Of a stretch of 64,000 bases of DNA, positions 46,220-58,651 are shown one piece after another (position 1 is the first letter of the stretch; the number at the start of each line of letters is the position of its first letter). The DNA lies in assembly GCF_051020985.1 (NCBI RefSeq), contig NW_027475133.1, positions 3,844,001-3,908,000 on the forward strand. Reading direction: 5' to 3'. The translations under genes were made by a program, and so were the position numbers. This DNA comes from Nomia melanderi. Lineage: Eukaryota > Arthropoda > Insecta > Hymenoptera > Halictidae. The notes under the pieces are model-generated. The model was not told the origin of the DNA. It worked only from the letters and a program-made list of their open reading frames with translations, and ran no database searches.

Positions 46220-49194
46220 GGTGCTATTAGAGATAGCGTAATAAACCAAAGTGCATTGTCTGTAGGAGGCCCTGGCGCATGAATCTGTGCAGCGGGAACG
46301 ACCTCGGACCACCAGGGTCCGAAAAAACCACAGTCTCATGGGGCCGGACTCTCACGGTCAGGGTAAAATCCAATATATATCTGGTGATATCTCGGGTGCT
46401 ATTAGAGATAGCGCAATAAATCAAAGTGCATTGTCTGTAGGATGCCCTGGCGCATGAATCTGTGCAGCGGGAACGACCTCGGACCACCAGGGGCCGAGAA
46501 AACTACAGTCTCATGCGGCCGGACACTCAGGGTCTGGGGAAAATCCAATATATATCTGGTGATATCTCGGGTCCTATTACAGATAGCGAAATAAATCAAA
46601 GTGCATTGTCTGTAGGAGGCCCTGTCGCATGAATCTGTGCAGCGGGAACGACCTCGAACCACCAGGGGCCGAGGAAACCACAGTCTCATGGGGCCGGACA
46701 CTCAGGGTCAGGGAAAAATCCAATATATATCTGGTGATATCTTGGGTGCTATTAGATATAGCGCAATAAACCAAAGTGCATTATCTCCAGGAGGCCCTGG
46801 CGCATGAATCTGTGCAACGGGAACGACCTCGGACCACCAGGGGCCGAAAAATCCACAGTCTCATGGGGCCGGACACTCAGGGTCAGGGAAAAATCCAATA
46901 TATATCTGGTGATATCTTGGGTGCTATTAGCGATAGCGTAATAAACCAAAGTGAATTATCTGCAGGAGGCCCTGGCGCAAGAATCTGTGCAGCGGGAACG
47001 ACCTCGGACCACCAGGGGCCGAGACAACAACCGTCTCATGGGGCCGTACACTCAGGGTCAGGGAAAAATCCAATATATATCTGGTGATATCTCGGGTTAT
47101 ATTACAGATAGCACAATAAATCAACGTGCATTGTCTGTAGGAGGCCCTGGCGCATGAATCTGAGCAGCGGGAACGACCTCGGACCACCAGGGGCCGAGAC
47201 AACCACCGTCTCATGGGGCCGGACACTCAGGGTCAGGGGAAAATCCAATATATATCTGGTGATATCTCGGGTGCTATTAGATACAGCGCAATAAACCAAA
47301 GTGAATTATCTGCAGGAGGCCCTGGCGCATGAATCTGGGCAGCGGGAACGACCTCGGACCACCAGGGGCCGAGAAAACCACAGTCTAATGGGGCCGGACA
47401 CTCAGGGTCAGGGGAAAATCCAATATATATCTGGTGATATCTCGGGTGCTATTAGAGATAGCGCAATAAACCAAAGTGCATTGTCTGTAGGAGACCCTGG
47501 CGCATGAACCTGTGCAGCGGGAACGTTCTCGGACCTCCAGGGACCGAGAAAACCACAGTCTCATGGGGCCGGACACTCAAGGTCAGGGGAAAATCCAATA
47601 TATATGTGGTGATATCTCGGGTGCTATTACAGATAGCGCAATAAATCAAAGTGCATTGTCTGTAGGAGACCCTGGCGCATGAACCTGTCCAGCGGGAACG
47701 ACCTCGGACCACCAGGGGCCGAGAAAACCACCGTCTCATGGGGCCGGACACTCTGGGTCAGCGAAAAATCCAATATATATCTGGTGATATCTCGGGTGCT
47801 ATTACAGATAGCGCAATAAATCAAAGTGCATTGTCTGTAGGAGGCCCTGGCGCATGAATCTGTGCAGCGGGAACGACCTCGGACCACCAGGGGCCGAGGA
47901 AACCACAGTCTCATGGGGCAGGACACTCAGGGTCAGGGAAAAATCCAATATATATCTGGTGATATCTTGGGTGCTATTAGATATAGCGCAATAAACCAAA
48001 GTGAATTATCTGCAGGAGGCCCTGGCGCATGAATCTGTGCAACGGGAACGACCTCGGACCACCAGGGGCCGAAAAATCCACAGTCTCATGGGGCCGGACA
48101 CTCAGGATCAGGGAAAAATCCAATATATATCTGGTGATATCTTGGGTGGTATTAGAGATAGCGTAATAAACCAAAGTGAATTATCTGCAGGAGGCCCTGG
48201 CGCAAGAATCTGTGCAGCGGGAACGACCTCGGACCACCAGGGGCCGAGACAACAACCGTCTCATGGGGCCGGACACTCAGGGTCAGGGAAAAATCCAATA
48301 TATATCTGGTGATATCTCGGGTTATATTACCGATAGCACAATAAATCAAAGTGCATTGTCTGTAGGAGGCCCTGGCGCATGAATCTGTGCAGAGGGAACG
48401 ATTTAGGACCACCAGGGGCCGAGACAACAACCGTCTCATGGGGCCGGACACTCAGGGTCAGGGAAAAATCCAATATATATCTGGTGATATCTCGGGTTAT
48501 ATTACAGATAGCACAATAAATCAAAGTGCATTGTCTGTAGGAGGCCCTGGCGCATGAATCTGTGCAGAGGGAACGACCTCGGACCACCAGGGGCCGAGAA
48601 AACCACCGTCTCATGGCGCCGGACACTCAGGGTCAGGGGAAAATCCAATATATATCTGGTGATATCTCGGGTGCTATTACAGATAGCGCAATAAATCAAA
48701 GTGAATTATCTGCAGGAGGCCCTGGCGCATGAATCTGTGCAGCGGGAACGACCTCGGACCACCAGGGGCCGAGAAAACCACAGTCTCATGGAGCCGGACA
48801 CTCAGGGTCAGGGGAAAATCCAATATATATCTGGTGATATCTCGGGTGCTATTACAGATAGCGCAATAAACCAAAGTGAATTATCTGCAGGAGGCCCTGG
48901 CGCATGAATCTGTGCAGCGGGAACGACCTCGGACCACCAGGGGCCGAGAAAACCACAGTCTCATGGAGCCGGACACTCAGGGTCAGGGGAAAATCCAATA
49001 TATATCTGGTGATATCTCGGGTGCTATTACAGATAGCGCAATAAATCAAAGTGAATTATCTGCAGGAGGCCCTGGCGCATGAATCTGTGCAGCGGGAACG
49101 ACCTCGGACCACCAGGGGCCGAGAAAACCACAGTCACATGGGGCCGGTCACTCAGAGTCAGGGGAAAATCCAATATATATCTGGTGATATCTCG

Positions 49195-49371
49195 GGTGCT
49201 ATTAGATACAGCGCAATAAACCTAATTGAATTATCTGCAGGAGGCCCTGGCGCATGAATCTGGGCAGCGGGAACGACCTCGGACCACCAGGGGCCGAGAA
49301 AACCACAGTCTAGTGGGGCCGGACACTCAGGGTCAGGGGAAAATCCAATATATATATCAAGTGATATCTCG
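49195..49371 (+). repeat. 177-bp anchor monomer 9
   Basis: The TA tract starts at 49347 with ATCAAGTG, and the left half has AACCTAATTG, as in anchor 7. Confidence 0.9.
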
Positions 49372-50596
49372 GGTGCTATTAGATACAGCGCAATAAACCA
49401 AAGTGTATTACCTGCAAGAGGCCCTGGCGCATGCATCTGTGCAGCGGGAACGACCTCGGACCACCAGGGGCCGAGAAAACTAAAGTCTCATGGGGCCGGA
49501 CACTCAGGGTCTGGGGAAAATCCATTATATATCTGGTGATATGTCGGGAGCTATTACAGATAGCGCAATACATCAAAGTTCATTGTCTGGACGAGGCCCT
49601 GGCGCATGAATCTGTGCAGCGGGAACGACCTCGGTCCACCAGGGGCCGAGAAAACCACCGTCTCATGGGGCTGGACACTCAGGGTCAGGGAAAAATCCAA
49701 TATATATCTGGTGATATCTCGGGTTATATTACAGATAGCACAATAAATCAAAGTGCATTGTCTGGACGAGGCCCTGGCGCATGAATCTGTGCAGCGGGAA
49801 CGACCTCGGTCCACCAGGGGCCGAGAAAACCACCGTCTCATGGGGCTGGACACTCAGGGTGAGGGTAATATCCAATATATATCTGGTGATATCTCGGGTG
49901 CTATTACAGATAGCGCAATAAATCAAAGTGCATTGTCTGTAGGAGGCCCTGGCGCATGAACCTGTGCAGCGGCAACGACCTCGGACCACCAGGGGCCGAG
50001 AAAACCACAGTCTCATGGGGCCGGACACTCTGGGTCAGGGGAAAATCCAATATATATCTGGTGATATCTCGGGTGCTATTACAGATAGCGCAATAAATCA
50101 AAGTGCATTGTCTGCAGGAGGCCCTTGCGAATGAATCTGTTCAGCGGGAACGACCTCGGATCACCAGGGGCCGAGAAAACCACAGACACATGGGGCCGGA
50201 CACTCAGGGTCGAGGAAAAATCCAATATATATCTGGTGATATCTCGGGTGCTATTAGAGATAGCGCGATAAATCAGAGTGAATTATCTGCAGGAGGCCCT
50301 GGCGCATGCATCTGTGCAGCGGGAACGACCTCGGACCACCAGGGGCCGAGAAAATCACCGTCTCATGGGGACGGGCACTCAGGGTCTGGGGAAAATCCAA
50401 TATGTATCTGCTGATATCTCGGGTGCTATTAGAGATAGCGTAACAAACCAAAGTGCATTGTCTGTAGGAGGCCCTGGCGCATGAATCTGTGCAGCGGGAA
50501 CGACCTCTGACCACAAGAGGCCGAGAAAACCACCGTCTCATGGGGCCGGACACTCAGGGTCGAGGAAAAATCCAATATATATCTGGTGATATCTCG

Positions 50597-50771
50597 GGTG
50601 CTATTACAGATAGCGCGATAAATCAAAGTGCATTGTCTGTAGGAGGCACTGGCGAATGAGTCTGTGCAGCAGGAACGATCTCGAACCACCAGGGGCCGAG
50701 AAAACCACAGTCACATGGGGCCGGTCACTCAGAGTCAGGGGAAAATCCAATATATATCTGGTGATATCTCG
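50597..50771 (+). repeat. Hybrid monomer at the 1577-bp duplication junction
   Basis: The left half is D1 (GGCACTGGCGAATGAGTC, CAGCAGGAACGATCTCGAACC), identical to that at 52,174. After CCGAGAAAA it becomes CCACAGTCACATGG with GGTCACTCAGAGTC, as at 49,020-49,194. It is therefore the exact join produced when 49.1-52.2 kb duplicated, with the crossover in or next to CCAGGGGCCGAGAAAA. Confidence 0.9.
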
Positions 50772-50948
50772 GGTGCTATTAGATACAGCGCAATAAACCT
50801 AATTGAATTATCTGCAGGAGGCCCTGGCGCATGAATCTGGGCAGCGGGAACGACCTCGGACCACCAGGGGCCGAGAAAACCACAGTCTAGTGGGGCCGGA
50901 CACTCAGGGTCAGGGGAAAATCCAATATATATATCAAGTGATATCTCG
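50772..50948 (+). repeat. 177-bp anchor monomer 10
   Basis: The TA tract starts at 50924, 1577 bases after anchor 9, with the same ATCAAGTG and AACCTAATTG marks. Confidence 0.9.
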
Positions 50949-52173
50949 GGTGCTATTAGATACAGCGCAATAAACCAAAGTGTATTACCTGCAAGAGGCC
51001 CTGGCGCATGCATCTGTGCAGCGGGAACGACCTCGGACCACCAGGGGCCGAGAAAACTAAAGTCTCATGGGGCCGGACACTCAGGGTCTGGGGAAAATCC
51101 ATTATATATCTGGTGATATGTCGGGAGCTATTACAGATAGCGCAATAAATCAAAGTTCATTGTCTGGACGAGGCCCTGGCGCATGAATCTGTGCAGCGGG
51201 AACGACCTCGGTCCACCAGGGGCCGAGAAAACCACCGTCTCATGGGGCTGGACACTCAGGGTCAGGGAAAAATCCAATATATATCTGGTGATATCTCGGG
51301 TTATATTACAGATAGCACAATAAATCAAAGTGCATTGTCTGGACGAGGCCCTGGCGCATGAATCTGTGCAGCGGGAACGACCTCGGTCCACCAGGGGCCG
51401 AGAAAACCACCGTCTCATGGGGCTGGACACTCAGGGTGAGGGTAATATCCAATATATATCTGGTGATATCTCGGGTGCTATTACAGATAGCGCAATAAAT
51501 CAAAGTGCATTGTCTGTAGGAGGCCCTGGCGCATGAACCTGTGCAGCGGCAACGACCTCGGACCACCAGGGGCCGAGAAAACCACAGTCTCATGGGGCCG
51601 GACACTCTGGGTCAGGGGAAAATCCAATATATATCTGGTGATATCTCGGGTGCTATTACAGATAGCGCAATAAATCAAAGTGCATTGTCTGCAGGAGGCC
51701 CTTGCGAATGAATCTGTTCAGCGGGAACGACCTCGGATCACCAGGGGCCGAGAAAACCACAGACACATGGGGCCGGACACTCAGGGTCGAGGAAAAATCC
51801 AATATATATCTGGTGATATCTCGGGTGCTATTAGAGATAGCGCGATAAATCAGAGTGAATTATCTGCAGGAGGCCCTGGCGCATGCATCTGTTCAGCGGG
51901 AACGACCTCAGACCACCAGGGGCCGAGAAAATCACCGTCTCATGGGGACGGGCACTCAGGGTCTGGGGAAAATCCAATATGTATCTGCTGATATCTCGGG
52001 TGCTATTAGAGATAGCGTAACAAACCAAAGTGCATTGTCTGTAGGAGGCCCTGGCGCATGAATCTGTGCAGCGGGAACGACCTCTGACCACAAGAGGCCG
52101 AGAAAACCACCGTCTCATGGGGCCGGACACTCAGGGTCGAGGAAAAATCCAATATATATCTGGTGATATCTCG

Positions 52174-52348
52174 GGTGCTATTACAGATAGCGCGATAAAT
52201 CAAAGTGCATTGTCTGTAGGAGGCACTGGCGAATGAGTCTGTGCAGCAGGAACGATCTCGAACCACCAGGGGCCGAGAAAATTACAGATATTCGGAATCC
52301 GTCACCCAAGGTCATGTGAAAATCCAGCATATATCTGGTGATATTTCG
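52174..52348 (+). repeat. Type D1 monomer; block 52282-52328
   Basis: It carries GGAACGATCTCGAACC, a change shared only with the hybrid at 50,597, and is followed by m9 with GGAACGAACTCGG. Confidence 0.9.
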
Positions 52349-52873
52349 GGTGCTATTATAGATAGCGCAATAAACCAAAGTGAATTATCTGCAGTAGGCC
52401 CTGGCGCATGCATCTGTGCAGCGGGAACGAACTCGGACAACCAGGGGCCGAGAAAGCCACAGACTCATGGGGCTGGACACTCACGGTTAGGGAAAAATCC
52501 AATATATATCTGGTGATATCTCGGGTGCTATTACAGATAGTACAATAAATCAAAGTGCACTGTCTGTAGGAGGCCCTCGCGCATGAATCTCTGCAGCGGG
52601 AACGACCTCGGACCACCAGGGGCCGAGAAAACCACCGTCTCATGGGGACGGACACTCAGGGTCTGGCGAAAATCCACTATATATCTGGTGATATCTCGGG
52701 TGCTATTAGAGATAGCGCAATAAACCAAAGTGAATTATCTGCAGGAGGCCCTGGCGCATGAATCTGCGCAGCGGGAACGACCTCGGACCACCAGGGGCCG
52801 AGAAAACCACAGTCTCATGGAGCCGGACACTCAGGGTCAGGGGAAAATCCAATATATATCTGGTGATATCTCG

Positions 52874-53049
52874 GGTGCTATTAGATACAGCGCAATAAAC
52901 CAAATTGAATTATCTGCAGGAGGCCCTGGCGCATGAATCTGGGCAGCGGGAACGACCTCGGACCACCAGGGGCCGAGAAAACCACAGTCTAGTGGGGCGG
53001 ACACTCAGGGTCAGGGGAAAATCCAATATATATATCAGGTGATATCTCG
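52874..53049 (+). repeat. 176-bp anchor monomer 11
   Basis: The extra-TA tract starts at 53025, but one C is lost in TCTAGTGGGGCGG, for a net +1. The ATCAGGTG context and AAATTGAATT match anchors 2-4 and 8. Confidence 0.9.
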
Positions 53050-53924
53050 GGTGCTATTAGATACAGCGCAATAAACCAAAGTGTATTATCTGCAAGAGGC
53101 CCTGACGCATGCATCTGTGCAGCGGGAACGACCTCGGACCACCAGGGGCCGAGAAAACTAAAGTCTCATGGGGCCGGGCACTCAGGGTCTGGGGAAAATC
53201 CATTGTATATCTGGTGATATGTCGGGAGCTATTACAGATAGCGCAATAAATCAAAGTTCATTGTCTGGAGGAGGCCCTGGCGCATGAATCTGTGCAGCGG
53301 GAACGACCTCGGTCCACCAGGGGCCGAGAAAACCACCGTCTCATGGGGCTGGACACTCAGGGTGAGGGTAATATCCAATATATATCTGGTGATATCTCGG
53401 GTGCTATTACAGATAGCGCAATAAATCAAAGTGCATTGTCTGTAGGAGGCCCTGGCGCATGAACCTGTGCAGCGGCAACGACCTCGGACCACCAGGGGCC
53501 GAGAAAACCACAGTCTCATGGGGCCGGACACTCTGGGTCAGGGGAAAATCCAATATATATCTGGTGATATCTCGGGTGCTATTACAGATAGCGCAATAAA
53601 TCAAAGTGCATTGTCTGTAAGCTGCCCTGGCGCATGAATCTGGGCAGCGGGAACGACCTCGGACCACCAGGGGCCGAGAAAACCACCGTCACATGGGGCC
53701 GGACATTCAGGTTCAGGGAAAAATACAATATATATCTGGTGATATCTCGGGTGCTATTACAGATAGCGCAATAAATCAAAGTGAATTGTCTGTAGGAGGC
53801 CCTGGCGCATGAATCTGTGCAGCGGGATCTACCTCGGACAACGAGGGACCGAGAAAACCATCGACACATGGGGCCGGACACTCAGAGTCAGGGGAAAATC
53901 CAATATAAATCTGGTGATATCTCT

Positions 53925-54099
53925 GGTGCTCTTACAGATAGCGCACTAAACCAAAGTGAATCATCTGCAGCGGGCCCTGGAGCATGAATCTGTGCAGCGG
54001 GAACGAACTCGGATCACCAGGGGCCGAGAAAATTACAGATATTCGGAATCCGTCACCCAAGGTCATGTAAAAATCCAGCATATATCTGGTGATATCTCG
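53925..54099 (+). repeat. Type D2 monomer; block 54033-54079
   Basis: Partner of 33440-33614 at +20,485, with the same GGTGCTCTTACAG and GCACTAAACC left half. Confidence 0.9.
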
Positions 54100-54624
54100 G
54101 GTGCTATTAGAGATAGCGCAATAAACCAAAGTGAATTGTCTGCAGGAGGCCCTGGCGCATGCATCTGTGCAGCGGGAACGACCTCGGACCACCAGGGGCC
54201 GAGAAAACCACCGACTCACGGGGCCGGACACTCAGGGTCAGGGGAAAATCCAATATATATCTGGTGATATCTCGGGTGCTATTAGAGATAGCGCAATAAA
54301 CCAAAGTGCACTGTATGTAGGAGGCCCTGGCGCATGAATCTGGGCAGCGGGAACGACCTCGGACCACCAGGGGCCGAGAAAATCACCGTCTCATGGAGCC
54401 GGACACTCAGGGTCAGGGGAAAATCCCATATATATCTGGTGATATCTCGGGTGCTATTACAGATAGCCCAACAAATCAAAGTGCATTGTCTGTAGGAGGC
54501 CCTGCCGCATGAATCTGTGCAGCGGGAACGACCGCGGACCACCAGGGGCCGGGAAAACCACAGTCTAATGGGGCCGGACACTCAGGGTCAGGGGAAAATT
54601 CAATATATATCTGGTGATATCTCG

Positions 54625-54799
54625 GGTGCTATTAGAGATAGCGCAATAAATCAAAGTGCATTGTCTGTAGGAGGCACTGGCGAATGAATCTGTGCCGCAG
54701 GAACGACCTCGGACCACCAGTGGCCGAGAAAATTACAGATATTCGGAATCCGTCACCCAATGTCATGTAAAAATCCAGCATATATCTGGTGATATCTCG
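54625..54799 (+). repeat. Type D2 monomer; block 54733-54779
   Basis: Partner of 34140-34314 at +20,485. Differences are TTAGAGATAG for TTACAGATAG and CCCAATGTCATG for CCCAAGGTCATG. Confidence 0.9.
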
Positions 54800-54976
54800 G
54801 GTGCTATTACAGATAGCGCAATAAACCAAAGTGCATTGTCTGTAGGAGGCCCTGGCGCATGAATCTGTGCAGCGGGAACGACCTCGCACCACCAGGGGCC
54901 GAGGAAACCACCGTCTCATGGGGCCGGACACTCAGGGTCATGGAAAAATCCAATATATATATCCGGTGATATCTCG
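54800..54976 (+). repeat. 177-bp monomer, partner of 34315
   Basis: Extra TA in the ordinary context, reading CCAATATATATATCCGG. It shares GGTCATGGAAAAATCC with 34315-34491, so the TA gain predates the gamma/gamma-prime copying. Confidence 0.9.
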
Positions 54977-57251
54977 GGTGCTATTACAGATAGCGCAATA
55001 AATCAAAGTCCATTGTCTGTAGGAGGCCCTGGCGCATGAATCTGTGCAGCGGGAACGACCTCGGACAACCAGGGGCCGAGAAAACCGCAGTCACACGGCT
55101 CCGAACACTCAGGGTCAGGGGAAAATCCAATATATATCTGGTGATATCTCGGGTGCTATTAGAGATAGCGCAATAAACCAAAGTGAATTATCTGCAGGAG
55201 GCCCTGGCGCATGAATCTGTACAGCGGGAACGACCTCGGACCACCAGGGGCCGAGAAAACCACCGTCTCATGGGGCCGGACATTCAGGTTCAGGGAAAAA
55301 TCCAATATATATCTGGTGATATCTCGGGTGCTATTACAGATAGCCCAACAAATCAAAGTGCATTGTCTGTAGGAGGCCCTGCCGCATGAATCTGTGCAGC
55401 GGGAACGACCGCGGACCACCAGGGGCCGGGAAAACCACAGTCTAATGGGGCCGGACACTCAGGGTCAGGGGAAAATTCAATATATATCTGGTGATATCTC
55501 GGGTGCTATTAGAGATAGCGCAATAAATCAAAGTCCATTGTCTGTAGGAGGCCCTGGCGCATGAATCTGTGCAGCGGGAACGACCTCGGACCACCAGGGG
55601 CCGAGAAAACCGCAGTCTCACGGGGCCGGACACTCAGGGTCAGGGGAAAATCCAATACATATCTGGTGATATCTCGGGTGCTATTAGAGATAGAGCAATA
55701 AATCAAAGTGCATTGTCTGTAGGAGGCCCTGGCGCATGAATGTGTGCAGCGGGAACGACCTCGGACCACCAGGGGCCGAGACAACCACCGTCTCATGGGG
55801 CCGGACACTCAGGGTCAGGGAAAAATCCAATATATATCTGGTGGTATCTCGGGTGCTATTACAGATAGCGCCATAAATCAAAGTGCATTGTCTGTAAGCT
55901 GCCCTGGCGCATGAATCTGGGCAGCGGGAACGACCTCGGACAACCAGGGCCCGAGAAAACCAGCGTCACATGGGGCCGGACACTCAGGGTCAGGGGAAAA
56001 TCCAATATAAATCTGGTGATATCTCGGCTGCTATTACAGATAGCGCAATAAATCAAAGTGGATTGTCTGCAGGAAGCCCTGGCGCATGATTCTGTGCAGC
56101 GGGAACGACCTGGGACCACCAGGGGCCGAGGAAATCACCGTCCCGTGGGGCCGGACACTCAGGGTCGGGGAAAAATCCAATATATATCTGGTGATATCTC
56201 GCGTGCTAGTAGAGATAGCGCAATAAACCAAAGTGAATTATCTGCAGGAGGCCCTGGCGCATGCATCTGTGCAGCGGGAACGACGTCGGACCACCAGGGG
56301 CCGAGAAAACAACCGTCTCATTGGGCCGGACACTGAGGGTCAGGGGAAAATCCAATATATATCTGGTGATATCTCGGGTGCTATTAGAGATAGCGCAATA
56401 AACCAAAGTGAATTATCTGCAGGAGGCCCTGGCGCATGAATCTGTACAGCAGGAACGACCTCGGACCACCAGGGGCCGAGAAAACCACCGTCTCATGGGG
56501 CCGGACATTCAGGTTCAGGGAAAAATACAATATATATCTGGTGATATCTCGGGTGCTATTACAGATAGCGCAATAAATCAAAGTGCATTGTCTGTAAGAG
56601 GCCCTGGGGCATGAATCTGGCCAGCGGGAACGACCTCAGACCACCAGGGGCCGAGAAAACCACCGTCTCATGGGGCCGGAAACTCAGGGTCAGGGAAAAA
56701 TCCGATATATATCTGGTGATATCTCGGGTGCTATTACAGATAGCCCAATAAATCAAAGTGCATTGTCTGTAAGCTGCCCTGGCGCATGAATATGGGCAGC
56801 GGGAACGACCTCGAATCACCAGGGGCCGAGAAAACCACCGTCTCATGGGGCCGGACACTCAGGGTCAGGGAAAAATCCAATATATATCTGGTGATATCTT
56901 GGGTGCTATTACAGATAGCGCAATAAACCAAAGTGAATTATCTGCAGGAGGCCCTGGCGCATGAATCTGTGCATCGCGAACGACCTCGGACAACTAGGGG
57001 CCGAGAAAAACACCGTCTCATGGGGCCGGACATTCAGTGTCAGGGAAAAATCCAATATATATCTGGTGATATCTCGGGTGCTATTACAGATAGCGCAATA
57101 AATCAAAGTGCTTTGTCTGTAGGAGGCCCTGGCGCATGAATCTGGCAAGCGGGAACGACCTCGGACAACCAGGGGCCGAGAAAACCACCGTCCCATGGGG
57201 CCGGACACACAGGGTCAGGGGAAAAGCCAATAAATATCTGGTGATATCTCG

Positions 57252-57426
57252 GGTGCTATTAGAGATAGCGCAATAAACCAAAGTGAATTATGTGCAGGAG
57301 GCGCTGGCGCATAAATCTGTGCAGCGGGAACGACCTGGGACCACCAGGGGCCGAGAAAACCACCGACACATGGGGCCGCACTCCCAAGGTCATGTAAAAA
57401 CCCAGGATGTATCTGATGATATCTCG
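57252..57426 (+). repeat. Type E monomer (D-like 3' end only), copy 1
   Basis: The left part of the right module is ordinary (CCACCGACACATGGGGCC), but from CACTCCCAAGGTCATG it follows type D2 and ends GTAAAAACCCAGGATG with ATCTGATGATATC. It is intermediate in sequence between ordinary and D2 monomers. Confidence 0.87.
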
Positions 57427-58651
57427 GGTGCTATTAGAGATAGCGCAATAAACCAAAGTGAGTTATCTGCAGGAGGCCCTGGCGCATGCATCTGTGCAGG
57501 GGGAACTACCTCGGACCACCAGGGGTCGAGAAAACCACCGTCTCATGGGGCCGGACACTCAGGGTCAGGGAAAAGTCAAATATATATCTGGTGATATCTC
57601 GGGTGCTATTAGAGATAGCGCAATAAACCAAAGTGAATTATCTGCAGGAGGCCCTGGCGCATGAATCTGTGCAGCGGGAACGACCTCGGACCACCAGGTG
57701 CCGAGACAACCACCGTCTCATGGGGCCGGACACTCAGGGTCGTGGGAAAATCCAATATATATATGGTGATATCTCGGGTGCTATTACAGATAGCGCAATA
57801 AATCGAAGTGCATTGTCTGTAGGAGGCCCTGGCGCATGAATCTGTGTAGCGGGATCTACCTCGGACCACGAGGGACAGAGAAAACCATCGACACATGGGG
57901 CCGGACACTCAGAGTCAGGGGAAAATCCAATATAAATCTGGTGATATCTCGGGTACTATTACAGATAGCGCAATAAATCAAAGTGCATTGTCTGCAGGAG
58001 GCCCTGGCGCATAAATCTGTGCAGCGGGAACGACCTCGGACCACCAGGGGCCGAGAAAACCACCGTCTCATGGAGTCCGACTGTCAGGGTCTGGGAAAAA
58101 TCCAATATATATCTGGTGATATCTCGGGTGCTATTAGCGATAGCTCAATAAATCAAAGTGAATTATCTGCAGGGGACCCTGTCGCATGAATCTGTGCAGC
58201 GGGAACGACCTCGGACCACCAGGGGCCGAGAAAACCACCGTCTCATGGGGCGGGACACTCAGGGTCAGGGAAAAATCCAATATATATCAGATGGTATCTC
58301 GGGTGCTATTACAGATAGCGCAATAAATCAAAGTGCATTGTCTGTAAGCTGCCCTGGCGCATGAATCTGGGCAGCGGGAACGACCTCGGACCACCAGGGG
58401 CCGAGAAAACCACCGTCACATGGGGCCAGACACTCAGGATCAGGGAAAAATCCAATATATATCTCGTGATATCTCGGGTGCTATTAGCGATAGCTCAATA
58501 AATCAAAGTGAATTATCTGCAGGGGACCCTGTCGCATGAATCTGTGCAGCGGGAACGACCTCGGACCACCAGGGGCCGAGAAAACCACCGTCTCATGGGG
58601 CCGGACACTCAGGGTCGGCGAAAAATCCAATATATATCTGGTGATATCTCG

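Larger units (their letters stand above)
44293..49194 (+). repeat. Segmental block beta-prime
   Basis: It repeats much of 28.6-32.4 kb. 44,643-44,990 resembles 28,712-29,060 in part, 45,869-46,219 resembles 29,062-29,412, and 46,220-47,277 matches 29,413-30,470 at -16,807. 47,445-47,969 matches 31,338-31,862. 47,970-48,844 brings in alpha-type material with the F pair 48,320-48,669. 48,845-49,194 rejoins the 16,807 register. Confidence 0.82.
49195..50771 (+). repeat. H9 variant, copy 9, nine monomers, 1577 bp
   Basis: It has m1, m2, then two m3-like monomers (49,547-49,721 and an F-type start at 49,722-49,896), m4, m5, m6, m7 and a D1/standard hybrid (50,597-50,771). It is directly followed by a second copy at +1577. 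The length equals that of the ordinary H9, but the composition differs: one m3 is gained, and m8-m9 are collapsed to a hybrid. Confidence 0.88.
50772..52348 (+). repeat. H9 variant, copy 10, with intact D1 monomer
   Basis: This corresponds to copy 9 at +1577 with few substitutions (CTGTTCAGC in the m6 monomer at 51,824). It ends with the complete D1 monomer rather than the hybrid, so this end represents the pre-duplication arrangement. Confidence 0.88.
52874..57076 (+). repeat. Segmental block gamma-prime
   Basis: H9 m1-m4, then the GTAAGCTGCC and D2 series, matching gamma at +20,485 up to about 55,150. Further on, pieces of gamma reappear with changed order: GGATTGTCTGCAGGAAGC with CCGTCCCGTGG at 56,027-56,201, GCTAGTAGAG fused to the type C monomer at 56,202-56,376, and the GGAAACTCAGGG/AATCCGATATA monomer at 56,552-56,726. 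Confidence 0.83.

Noticed and set aside
49431..49784. Longest + strand frame, 117 codons.
   Set aside because: It is long only because type C and nearby substitutions removed two repeat stops. Neighbouring copies of the same monomers are interrupted.
57411..57417. Hammerhead ribozyme core CTGATGA in type E monomers, followed by a TATCTC/GAGATA stem.
   Set aside because: The GAAA that must follow stem II is absent (GCGCAATAAA instead), and the ordinary monomer has CTGGTGA. Three monomers with a partial match are not enough.
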